Assembly (NCBI GenBank): GCA_037178625.1
Contig: CM074146.1
Span: 620,001-684,000, forward strand
Direction: 5' to 3'
Source of the DNA: Skeletonema tropicum
Taxonomy: Eukaryota; Bacillariophyta; Thalassiosirophyceae; Thalassiosirales; Thalassiosiraceae
DNA: 64,000 nt
In this document: one piece after another, positions 41,001 to 52,227 of the stretch
Layout: each line of letters starts with the position of its first letter
Position numbering within the stretch: position 1 is the first letter of the stretch
The notes under the pieces: generated by a model
The model's input: the letters and a program-made list of their open reading frames with translations, nothing else
Database searches by the model: none
Told to the model about the DNA's origin: nothing
Translations under genes and position numbers: made by a program

Positions 41001-44000
41001 AGCGTTTGTAGCACTTCATCAAGATATTTTTGTTCAAGCTCCATCTTTCGTGGCATTAGACGGCTGTTCAGAATCTGCTCCGCCGACGGCCTATTCTCGG
41101 GAGACCGCTCCGTACACCACAATATTAGCTTTTGAGCGTTTTCTGGCATAGAGGCACGTAATTCAGGAGGCAGTCTACGATCAGCGACCTCCTCCCAATC
41201 ACCGATGATTGCCCCATCCTTTGTAAACAGCGGAGCACTCGCTTCCTTCGACAGACTTCGAACCACATCGCGTGAAGAATCTCCTCTAAGACGTGTAATG
41301 TTCTCTGCACGTTCCATGTAGGTACCAAAAGGCTTCAAATGAAACATCTCAAATGCCGATATCCCCAGAGAGAAAATGTCTACCTTGCTATCATACGAAC
41401 CACTATGCTTCGATTTCAAAAACTGCTCAGGGGCCATGTACAATGCCGTGCCGACGCCACCAGTGATCGTGTCCGGGTCAGTGGATGATGAAGAGTTCCG
41501 CTGCAGTAATCCACCAATACTGTCAATCGCATCGTATAGTACATCTGCCTCACTAGCTTCTCTATCGTCCGTCGTCTTACCCGATGTTTGGGTAGCCAGC
41601 CCAAAATCACCTAACCTAATCTCACCTTCGGAGTCGACAAAGATATTGGCCGGCTTGAGATCACGATGGATCAAATTCTGTCCATGAATATACACCAGCC
41701 CCTCTAATATCTGCCGCAATGACTTCCACACAGCATCTAACGACAGCTTCGATTCATCAATCATATCTCGCAAAGTTGTCTTACAATACTCCATCTGAAT
41801 ATACAAGATCTTCCTCTCATCACGGCGACTTTTTTCTGTAATATTATCAGTCCAATTCGAGCTGGAGTACTTCTTATGTTGAGGTAAGGGAGACGGAAGC
41901 AATTCATTACTCCCCGCAAAGAAGAGTGGATTGGCAAAGTCTAATGCAACGGCCTCATGTTCCAAAAAGTTATCTAGTGAGTGTGAGCGGGAGTAATCAT
42001 TCAACGGTTTTGTTCGTGTCGTCATTGGCTTTTGTTGACTGACTTTGTCGTCATAACTATCACTCTCACTGTCGCTGGACGAAGTAAATGATTCTGAAGA
42101 ATACGACTCATCGTCCCAAGATGTGGTAAAATCATCCTTCCCTTTTTCTTCAGCAGTCTGGCTCTTGCTCTCGATACTACTTTCACGTCGCTTCTTCTCC
42201 ACATCATCGTCCTCCGCCTCTTCCTCCTCGTCCTCCTCTATCCGGGGAGGATCCTCCACCCAAGCCTGATAATACCTCACAATATTCTTATGCGTCATCC
42301 GACTAATCGTAACAACCTCCCTTCTCAACTTTTCATTCTGAATCATTGCCAATTTACTCTTGACTGTATCATTCCCCACTTCCTCCGACTCCAAAAAGAT
42401 CTTTTTAATGGCATATTCACGTCGATCCAATCGGTTGATTGCTTTTACAACCTCACCACCGCCACCTTTGCCGAGGTGTTGAAGTTCCACAAAGTCGGAT
42501 TGATATCGTGATGTCGTTCCACTCTGTTGTTGTTGTAGATCACCTCCAATTCCTGCATCAATATCTTCCAATAAATCAAATTGATCCAAGTCAAACATGG
42601 CTTCGGAATCTTCCACCTCATCATTAGCGTCATCATCCTCATCTTCGTCATCATTGTCATTATCAGCAATGGATGCCAACCCTCCCAAGCCTACAACACC
42701 CTGCCGTTTCCTTCGACGTTGTCTTTGTCTTGCAGCTATATTCAATGCTTCCATTTGTCTTGCAATTTCTTTCTTGGTATCACTGTCCATTGATGACTGG
42801 GACTGTTGAAGTTGTTGCTCATTCTTCTGTTGCTGCAGCTGCTGTTCTGAATACTCTGCCTCATCATCATCATTATCATGATCCTCCTCCCCCTCACTAC
42901 CATCATCCTCTCTTCTACTCTGATTATTACTCCTACCCTTCTTACCATCCTCCTCCAACCCCCGTAACATCTCCACCCTCCTCCNNNNNNNNNNNNNNNN
43001 NNNNNNNNNNNNNNNNNNNNNNNNNNNNNNNNNNNNNNNNNNNNNNNNNNNNNNNNNNNNNNNNNNNNNNNNNNNNNNNNNNNNNNNNNNNNNNNNNNNN
43101 NNNNNNNNNNNNNNNNNNNNNNNNNNNNNNNNNNNNNNNNNNNNNNNNNNNNNNNNNNNNNNNNNNNNNNNNNNNNNNNNNNNNNNNNNNNNNNNNNNNN
43201 NNNNNNNNNNNNNNNNNNNNNNNNNNNNNNNNNNNNNNNNNNNNNNNNNNNNNNNNNNNNNNNNNNNNNNNNNNNNNNNNNNNNNNNNNNNNNNNNNNNN
43301 NNNNNNNNNNNNNNNNNNNNNNNNNNNNNNNNNNNNNNNNNNNNNNNNNNNNNNNNNNNNNNNNNNNNNNNNNNNNNNNNNNNNNNNNNNNNNNNNNNNN
43401 NNNNNNNNNNNNNNNNNNNNNNNNNNNNNNNNNNNNNNNNNNNNNNNNNNNNNNNNNNNNNNNNNNNNNNNNNNNNNNNNNNNNTCTCACACTGCTCCCG
43501 TCGTTCCAAACACTCCATTAAAAACAATTCACAAACTTGACCAAGTTCCCATCCCATGACCTCCCCCTTTTGAGCACATTCGGTAGCTTTGGTGGATAGT
43601 CGTGATAGAAGGTCAGAGAGGTGAGATGGAGTGAAAAACGAGTGATGATCGCTATCGTTATTGTTGGCGGAATTATTATTATTGGTGAGTACTTGAAGGA
43701 GCGGGATGGAGTAGGGATATTTTTGGGTTAGTTGGATCGAGAGGGTTAGTTCGCATTGCTGCCGTGCATTGTCGTGATTATCATGATTAGTAGTAGTGGC
43801 AGTAGTATTGGGATCAGTAACATCCGAGGCAGGACGGATGCGCAACTTGTAAACGGGACAATTCCACGCGCCAGATTCTAATGAAAAGTCATCTCCGTAG
43901 ATTGCGGCGAGGACAGTTTCTTCGTCGCGACGTTGCAGTGATAGATCTTCTGCTTCGATTGCAGCTTTGTGTGGTGGTGGTGGTTGAGAAGGCTGTTGGT

Positions 44001-44043
44001 CAATGCTGCCGCTTCGATTCTTCTTTTTGTTCTTTTTGCCCAT
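38084..44043 (-). CDS. GCN2: GCN2-type eIF2alpha kinase (RWD, kinase, HisRS-like)
   Basis: GCN2 phosphorylates eIF2alpha when uncharged tRNA accumulates. ATG at 44043; inferred exons 40309-44043, 40056-40228, 39407-39968 and 38084-39336, with GT-AG introns of 80, 87 and 70 nt whose removal keeps the frame. Exon 1 begins with a Lys-rich start and an RWD domain (residues ~35-185, for GCN1 binding), is cut by the N gap, then has a protein kinase domain: glycine loop LGKGGGGEV, AIKK lysine, a ~150-residue acidic insert between the lobes, HRDLKPAN, DFG and the GTALYMAPE segment. A histidyl-tRNA-synthetase-like region follows, including a GGHPKE motif spanning intron 1, GGIFFQ spanning intron 3 and GGRYDDLV. 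The insert and order RWD-kinase-HisRS identify the family. Catalytic residues are intact. Confidence 0.9.
42985..43484. other. Assembly gap of 500 N
   Basis: Exactly 500 N, probably a placeholder of standard length. It falls between the RWD and kinase parts of the GCN2-type gene. The frames on its two sides do not agree modulo three, so the true gap length differs from 500 or an intron lies inside. Confidence 0.95.
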
Positions 44044-44735
44044 TTTTTTTTATATTTTGAATCTCTGGAGAGAAATGACGTTTTCGCGTACGTCTCTTCA
44101 GCTACTAGAGAGAGCTATCACTAGGATCGCTGGCTGATGATATTGGATCATCATCATTGAGATATGTACGGGCTGACCACAAGATGTGTTGTGTAGAGTA
44201 TGATGTCCATCATCTTGCTGTCATTGTTCGAGCGGCAGTTCTGGTTCTGGCGGACTTTTCGAGACGGGCATCTGAATAAATTGCTGTGCATCATCTTATT
44301 TTCATTTATCAAAAATCAACCCATCAAGCAGATCAGATGCACCATGAAGCCTATCTTCTCTCCTAGCAGTCCAATGAGGGCGATGAGTGTCGTTTTGGAA
44401 AGCTGAGAGTGAGCACTATCGATTAGACATATGATGAGCTTGACTGGAGCACCTTTGTTCAATCGAATTGGTCAAAAACAGGGTTAGAAAGTGATCGGGC
44501 AAGAAAGCCGCCGACACCGACACCGACACCGACAGCTTGAAAATCCACCGGTGCTGGTGCCAAGGTCCAATATTGACCAAAATACAATATGACCACTGTT
44601 GGAAAGCTCTCTTCAAGTTGCATCGATCGGTACCATCATTACTATAAAAATACCGACCATTGCTCGGGCAAGCCCTGCATTTCTGGCAATCATGAGACCC
44701 GATATTGCAGAAGTTAGCACTTTCAGAAGACAGAT
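44044..44735. other. Intergenic, 5' of the GCN2-type gene
   Basis: Contains a poly-A/T tract just before the ATG and a short hexanucleotide tandem (CCGACA, about four units, near 44512-44531). No gene seen. Confidence 0.4.
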
Positions 44736-45115
44736 CGGATGGCGGTGGTTTATGGAAGGAATGATATCCAAGGAGTTTTTTGCGATTCAAGAGTTACATT
44801 GTCATCTGGGGGGGGCAGCTATCTTTCTGGCGCAAAATGGGCACAAAGCTTCTCTATCAAGCTGATGGAGATGACACATGGACACATGGAATGGCTGGTC
44901 ATGGTGAGGAATTTCTTGATTCATGATAAAATTCCGGGTATGCTTGCGTTAGTTGTTAGAGAGGAAGGAGGAGTTACAAATAGCTATTGAGGAGCAGCAA
45001 GAGATGGGCTTAGAAGGGCTAGGGGAGGAGGATAAATATTTGATGGAAATCAATCTTGATAATCTCGAAACAACTTCTGGTGAGCATCAGGCTTATTGGC
45101 TGCTGTATCAGTGAG
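44735..45115 (+). pseudogene. Fragment of a transposon-associated ORF, frameshifted
   Basis: Three plus-strand frames join into one degraded reading: GWRWFMEGMISKEF..., then (shift near 44860) KLMEMTHGHMEWL..., then (shift near 44965) EELQIAIEEQQEMG...GEEDKYLMEINLDNLE, ending in a stop near 45113. I associate the THG-(Q/H)-W/M and acidic LEE.D..L.EINL.DLE pattern with a multicopy, transposon-linked diatom ORF, but I cannot name the element. It lies directly beside the right arm of the inverted repeat. Confidence 0.45.
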
Positions 45116-45127
45116 AGCAGCATGTGA

Positions 45128-45455
45128 TGCCTTCTTGATATTGATACTCCACCAGCGGGCGCAAGCGCACTTCGACGCGGTCAAAACAACCACGGATAAA
45201 GATAGGTATATGCTTATACTCTCATGCAAACACTTTTTATATCTCGCCTGTATTCAGGCTTATTGAAATCTGTATCAATATCATATCCCGGGCTCTATAA
45301 AACGAGCTGTGGTAGTGGTAACAGAGACAACCCTCTCCCGTGGTTCCAACTGCGACGCTGTTTGGTTCTGCCCTCGGCGTATGAACACTCCAATTGTTGG
45401 TTCAATGATGTCTAGGTAGCGATAATGCAACATTTACCTAATTTCCTGAGTGATA
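45128..45455 (-). repeat. Inverted repeat, right arm (~330 bp)
   Basis: Reverse-complement partner of 36945-37275. Shared landmarks are CTTCTTGATA, GCGCACTTCGACGCGGTCAA, CATATCCCGGGC, TGTCTAGGTAGCGATAATGC and the end TTTACCTAATTTCCTGAGTG. Confidence 0.7.
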
Positions 45456-45763
45456 TTATGATATGGATATATGGATCGAGGTCGAGGTGCGTATCAGTCA
45501 GATTCAAATCGAAGTGGTCTTGTAAGGGTACAACACGTAACATGTTTTCTTGTTTCCGATTCGTCTCTCTATCTCATCCACGCCTCTTGCACCACATGGT
45601 TCTATTTCTGTGAGTATCATGCCTCCCTGATTCTTGCACCACTTTAGCTAGAGCACAGGGCAATGAAGATATTGAAAGGATTCATCTATCTACGATGGAA
45701 AAACTAATACTACTCTGACTTTGTAATTCTAATTTTATAGAACTTTTGGCGAGTAAAATCAAC
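45456..45763. other. Intergenic, 3' of the G8-domain gene
   Basis: No gene or clear signal. The minus-strand gene to the right ends at 45764. Confidence 0.4.
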
Positions 45764-48700
45764 CTAGGAAGAGGCATCACAGGACGATGGTAGGCCACTC
45801 TGAATAAGAATGAACTCCCCAGTACTTCCCCAGCCAGTCATTACAAGAGCACGCTCAATGCTGACGTTCAACGAGCTTAGACCCATCCAAGCCATATGGA
45901 CCCATTCGCATCCTGCCAAGTGTTCTAACGCAATTCCAGTTGGTGACCAGGTAATGCGAAAGGTATTGTAGTCACTGCCACTAAGATAGGCTCCACCTAC
46001 TTCAACTTGGTTATTCACATCGCCTGTGGCAGGACGAATGCCAGAACGTGAATTGCCCCATCCTCCAATGAAAATTTCCACATGACTGGGTACATCACGA
46101 CCGGTAGGTTGATCCGTAGCTGAACCTAAGGCAACATGAGCATCATTTGTTGCTTTGACAGAAAACGCAAGCTCACCAGTGTCCTCAAGTGTAGAGCCAA
46201 ATGGGAACCATTGATTATTGTCATTGGGTGTGAGGACAGTACCAGCCTCACAGGACGGTGTTGGTGGGTCCTTGACAAGCTGAAACTCTCCAGTGCTATC
46301 CCAGCCAGTCATTACAAGAGCACGATCAATGATGATGTCCAACGAGCTTCGATCCATGCTCACCATAGCGACCCATGTACCGCAAAGCGACAAGTGTTCG
46401 AGCTTGATTTCAGTTGGTGACCAGGTAATGCGAAAGGTATTGTAGTCACTGCCACTAAGATAGGCTCCACCTACTTCAACTTGGTTATTCACATCGCCTG
46501 TGGCAGGACGAATGCCAGAACGTGAATTGCCCCATCCTCCAATGAAAATTTCCACATGACTGGGTACATCACGACCGGTAGGTTGATCCGTAGCTGAACC
46601 TAAGGCAACATGAGCATCATTTGTTGCTTTGACAGAAAACGCAAGCTCACCAGTGTCCTCAAGTGTAGAGCCAAATGGGAACCATTGATTATTGTCATTG
46701 GGTGTGAGGACAGTACCAGCCTCACAGGACGGTGTTGGTGGGTCCTTGACAAGCTGAAACTCTCCAGTGCTATCCCAGCCAGTCATTACAATCGCACGAT
46801 CAATGATGATGTCCAACGAGCTTCGATCCATGCTCACCATAGCGACCCATGTACCGCAAAGCGACAAGTGTTCGAGCTTGATTTCAGTTGGTGACCAGGT
46901 AATGCGAAAGGTATTGTAGTCACTGCCACTAAGATAGGCTCCACCTACTTCAACTTGGTTATTCACATCGCCTGTGGCAGGACGAATGCCAGAACGTGAA
47001 TTGCCCCATCCTCCAATGAAAATTTCCACATGACTGGGTACATCACGACCGGTAGGTTGATCCGTAGCTGAACCTAAGGCAACATGAGCATCATTTGTTG
47101 CTTTGACAGAAAACGCAAGCTCACCAGTGTCCTCAAGTGTAGAGCCAAATGGGAACCATTGATTATTGTCATTGGGTGTGAGGACAGTACCAGCCTCACA
47201 GGACGGTGTTGGTGGGTCCTTGACAAGCTGAAACTCTCCAGTGCTATCCCAGCCAGTCATTACAAGAGCACGATCAATGATGATGTCCAACGAGCTTCGA
47301 TCCATGCTCACCATAGCGACCCATGTACCGCAAAGCGACAAGTGTTCGAGCTTGATTTCAGTTGGTGACCAGGTAATGCGAAAGGTATTGTAGTCACTGC
47401 CACTAAGATAGGCTCCACCTACTTCAACTTGGTTATTCACATCGCCTGTGGCAGGACGAATGCCAGAACGTGAATTGCCCCATCCTCCAATGAAAATTTC
47501 CACATGACTGGGTACATCACGACCGGTAGGTTGATCCGTAGCTGAACCTAAGGCAACATGAGCATCATTTGTTGCTTTGACAGAAAACGTAAGCTCACCA
47601 GTGTCCTTGAGCGTATGAGGGCCAAATGGGAACCATTGATTATTGTCATTGGGCGTGAAGACAATGTCTATCGCCGGCTTGGTGGGCACCAGCGACATTG
47701 TAGGGGCAGAACTCATTGTTGGTGATGTGGTTGGAAGTGGAGGAAGAATTTCAAATGAAAAAATCTTGGCAAAATGATGAGTTCCAGCGAATCTGTGGGC
47801 TGTAAAGATCACTTCATGAATGCCGCTGACTTCTGGAGGAATATCTATTTCCATAGCACTCTCGATACCCGCATCAGCCTGACTGACCTTACCAATCAAT
47901 GTCCCATCGTCAAGTTTCATTTCTACACTAACCCAAGAGGTAAGGCTTTTCCAATTTACGAGTACAGCACGAGATTCGCCTGATGCACCAAAATTTACAG
48001 GACCATAACGTGCGCCACCAAATTGATGATCCTTAAGCCTGATACCATCTACATCAGCTTGATTCCAGTAATGTACAAATTCATTTGCCTCAAAATGTTG
48101 GTACAGAGGCACTGCTGGCAGTTGAAATGATCCTTGATCTACGTAAGGGGTACACGATGGAGGGGGCCTGGCAAAATTCATATCATACCAGCCAGGTTTA
48201 CAGCAATTATTATTGTTCCTGATTTGGTAAGTTCGGCCGTCAAAGGTCACCCTCATAAACTTGGGGCTGAAAATGTCTCCACTTTCAGTTTTGCAGCTAA
48301 GCTGGTAGTCATCATTGGAGAGGAAAGCTACATGCAGTTTGGTTGACCATACTGTTTCGTCGTAGTCCATTCCCCAACCTGCTGTCAGGGTTCGAAATCG
48401 AGTTGGAGGGAAGGATGACTGTTCATTGGTTGAGGTACTTGTTACGAATAGGTCCCCAGGACAATTGCTATGAACAAACACTTTCACATGAAAGAAGAAA
48501 AATAGCGGTGTCAATCATGGCAAGATGCATGTAGTGTGATCATGAGGTAGGTGCACATGTGACTTACCTTTGCGAATACAAGATCCAGCACAAAAAAGTG
48601 CAAACGAGTTGGGTCTAGAATTTGCTTTGTTACAGCGATGATCTGCCAGAAACGAGAACTCGGGGGCATTAGGCACCATCCCAGACGAGTCTTGCGGGAT

Positions 48701-51700
48701 GAATACGCCTGGTCCGTCCACGTGAAATGTACCATTGACGTCCTGAAAATACCCGTGCATTTTTGCTATATTGTGCACGTGTGCCCGTCGAAGGAAAGAG
48801 CTCTTGTTAGAAGCTGGAAGATGAATTGAAACCAAAGTCATACGAAGATGCATCTTGTTATTTTTACTCACCTGGTTGATCAATGAGAAGTTGACCTTCA
48901 AAGTCAAAGCCGTTATCGGGGGAACTAATAGTCACTCCCTCAAGAGAAGGCATGTTCCAGAAGCGTGTATCACCACCATGGAGAATTGTGCCTGTGCAAG
49001 TGCAAACAAAAATCATCGTGATCGTGAGATAATGATGTAGAGCAACCTGCATGAAATACTGACGAAGATATGATTGACTTACCACCCGACCCATGAAAGC
49101 CTGGAAACGCAAACCACAGCCTCAATGCAAGAATGTCGTAATCAATTGCTCCATCAAAGTGTGGCTCAAACCCACGGAATGAGATAGTTCGAAGGCTCAG
49201 TTGTGTATGACTTGGATCACTTGCAAACTGAACACCACTAATGATATGGTGGCAGTCTGTGCAAATGCCTGTTTCATGTTTGATACCACTGGAAATTTGG
49301 GGATTCAGTGACACAGAAAACTCTCTTGCCTTGGCAGTAAGTCCTATCACAGTCGTATCCTCAAACACGCTCTCATTATTGTTATCAAAGCTTGAGATAG
49401 CAATACCATTGTCGGCTAGCAAAAGCCCCTTGAAGATAATGTTTTTGTTGAGATGGAGGCGGACACCCTGCCGGTAATTGCGGTATGACTTAGAGTTCTC
49501 AAACAGAGAAGGAGCATTGGGTCTGTACTGCCCTTGGTATAGCTTGATACCCTCATTAAGATTGCTGTGGGCCTAATTTAAGAAGGAAATGGGATATTTT
49601 GGTGACTTGTTAGAGATTTTAAGGGGAATGTGAAAGAGAAATGAGTGAACAAGCATACTCACAATATTGCCCGAGAACTTTCCAATTGGATCATTTCCAC
49701 CATCGATCCAAAAGCCATTGATGGAACCGGCTGCAACATTATCAACACTGCAATAAGTATGCAGGTCAGTGGCAGAGTTGAAATTAGAATTAGTATAAAC
49801 ATCCTGAGACTGAGGCTGAGGGATCGCAACAAAATTGAAGAACATATACTTACAATTGGTTGTTTTGATTGCTGATCCAGTAGGTGCTTGCCTGCTTATC
49901 ATCCTTGTTGCCCATAATATCTTCTACGCACGAAAGTCTTTGTCCGTCTGCACCGAGATTTCCCTTGAACATATTGCCAGTCTCAACTCCGTCCTCGGTC
50001 ATGAAGCAGTGCCCCTTGTGACCAAAGGCGACATTTTCTTCGACATTTACATTATTACTTCGGTGAATTACAACACAACGTTGGTGGGAAGATCGCACAA
50101 GATTCTTGCGAACAGTGGAACCCGAGACATCGTCACAAAGGTGAAAGTGAATGGGCTGGTGATATTTATGGGGACAAAAAGAGAGTTAGGGAACAAAACA
50201 GCCATAACATTGCAGCACAACCACACAAAAGTTGCACTTACGTAACGTCCAAGCGTGCCCGATTGGCCAAAGTTTTTGAATTCCACCCCCTCGATCTTCT
50301 GTGCCACCGAAGTATGGCTAATCATCATATGCCCACCAATACGACGCTGTTCGGAATTGCATTTCCACCATGTACCACCACCCGCTAAGCCTTGCGTCGT
50401 ATCGGCATCGAATGTGACAGAACGGCTCAACCATGCCACCTCGGCTGGAAAGTCTGGATCATTCGCCAACGTTGAGATCCATCCGGCGGGCTCTTGTCCA
50501 TTAGCGTCCTCAAATTCGTTGGAATCAGTGTGTGTCGTGGGCGGAGAGGAGAGCGTCACTGTCCCAGCTTCAACATTGACACTTGCGATCGTGCCAATGA
50601 GACTCGCGTAAGACTTCCACCCAATAGTGTCAGTGATGAGAATCTCATCACCAAGACGACGTCCCCAACACTCAGCAGCCTTGGCCCCAACCTGTAGAAC
50701 TTGATTAGTGCCCTCTTCTTCATCGAGGACCGCCTCCAGGAATGTCCAGGTGGGACAGGAAGGATCAGGTAAAGCTTGGATGTCAAGTGTACCTAAGTAG
50801 CAGCAACGTGAAGGAAAAAATAAGTCAACAAAATTCTTTTGAATTTGCAAAAAAGCATATGCATATGTTAATTCATGATCAATGGCACGTATAGTATAAG
50901 AACGTACCGCCAGCAATGCCTACGGCTTTTTTGCCTAAGCTGCAACCCAATGCCGAACACTGGTTAGCATTCTCAACGTGTGGGATCATGAACTGCTCCT
51001 TTTCAGTATCAATCATGTGCACCTTGATCCTGTTGCCGTCGTTTGGGGCATCAATTTTGAGATTCCCCTGCACGTAGAGGTGGGGGGTACGAACTTCAAC
51101 GTTTGCGGTGGAGGGGAAGTAGAGCATACCCTCAACGTTGATGCCACGAGGAATTTCCACCGTTTCGCCATCCGTATAATCGACAATGGCACAGACGCCA
51201 CATGGAATATGTGCCTCACCAGTCACATACTCGCTTGTGGGGTCACTGCCGGGCTTGATGTACTTGTGCTCGTAGGGAGTTTGTCCAGTGGCTAGAGCAT
51301 GGCCCCTTTCCACTTTGACTTCAACAATGTTGAGAGGCTCATTATTCGAGCGCTGGATGATACGTAGACGACGCCCAATAGCACCATCAAAAATGAAATA
51401 GTAAATGTCTGTTAACAGAACACGGATAATGAATTTCATTTGAGAATAAGACAATGGTGGGGTGTATCAGCATAAAGTGTTTCTTCTCAAAACGGAGACT
51501 CACCTTGCTCGTTCTCTACAACCTTGCTTGCGACTACGCTCATGTCAGCATCAAGCACCTCAACCTCAGCCCCGATTATCCTAGTTCTTCCCCATCGTTT
51601 GCGGTTAACAATTCCCACTGTTGAAATGCAGCGAACAATCAAAAGATATTTGTTAGACACGAATATCATGATCATGACTCAGAAATGCCACAAGTATTTA

Positions 51701-52227
51701 ATGAACATACCTTCTTCTACGGCAATGTCATCACCAAAATCAACCATCCACCATGCTGGAGTGTCTCCAGAGCAGGTGTGAGAGAAATCAAAATGATCAC
51801 CGTTGATTGCATTAGAGGCCGGACTATCATAGCAGGTGGAGGACTGAGTTGCCACGGCCGTAGAGGGATGATCTGCTGCGGCAACAATAGTAGAGAAAGG
51901 AACAGCATCGGGGCCGAGGCAGGTGTCGACAGTGACATCTGCATTGCACGAAAGGGGATGGAACATGCCAGTGTGATTACTGTGTCCTTCCGTATCCATG
52001 AGACGACGGAGGTCTTCCTCATTGCCTGGATTAGTACGTGCAAAGTCGTCTTGCAAGGGTTCGTAGATTGGGAAGGTGAGTTGAGCTCGCGCTTGTTGTA
52101 GGTTTGCTGTGCCTCGGAGGAGAGACGACGATGGAGAAGGCTCATCAAGATCTTGGTGAGCATTTGCCGTCGTCGTCGTCGTGGCGAGGACGGTGAGAAG
52201 AACGGCGCCGCCGCTGAAGAGACGCAT
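45764..52227 (-). CDS. Secreted G8-domain protein (F5/8C-like, G8, beta-helix, CBM6-like, four FAMeT-like repeats)
   Basis: Ten inferred exons (51711-52227, 51504-51617, 50908-51408, 50242-50792, 49854-50155, 49663-49747, 49083-49572, 48872-48991, 48568-48813, 45764-48480), introns 58-115 nt, all GT-AG, joining in frame to 1880 residues. Residues 1-23 are a signal peptide. About 120-250 is an F5/8C or fucolectin-like domain (ATQSSTCYDSPASNAI, WWMVDFG, RLRIIQRS). A G8 domain follows (~255-400; VEIPRGINVEG, LYVQGNLKID). The beta-helix region carries GRYPIHFH, formed across an exon junction, plus GHCFMTEDG, as in CEMIP, TMEM2 and PKHD1L1. A CBM6-like region (~1105-1215) and four 158-residue farnesoic-acid-methyltransferase-like repeats end it. 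CEMIP/TMEM2 act in hyaluronan breakdown; here a polysaccharide-binding or -cleaving role outside the cell is inferred. Boundaries may be off by one or two bases. Confidence 0.85.
45790..47670 (-). repeat. 474-bp tandem repeat encoding the FAMeT-like modules
   Basis: Four copies in register at 474-bp spacing (158 codons). The inner copies differ by as little as a few bases, for example AAGAGCACGATCAATG against AATCGCACGATCAATG, including at silent positions. The outermost (45790-46000) is more diverged at its end. Near identity at silent sites means recent duplication or gene conversion. Confidence 0.9.

Noticed and set aside
42673..43521. Plus-strand frame running through the N gap
   Set aside because: It consists mostly of undetermined bases and is antisense to the GCN2-type gene.
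46136..47368. Three identical 94-codon plus-strand frames
   Set aside because: Antisense shadows of the 474-bp repeats in the G8-domain gene; their identity comes from the repeat.
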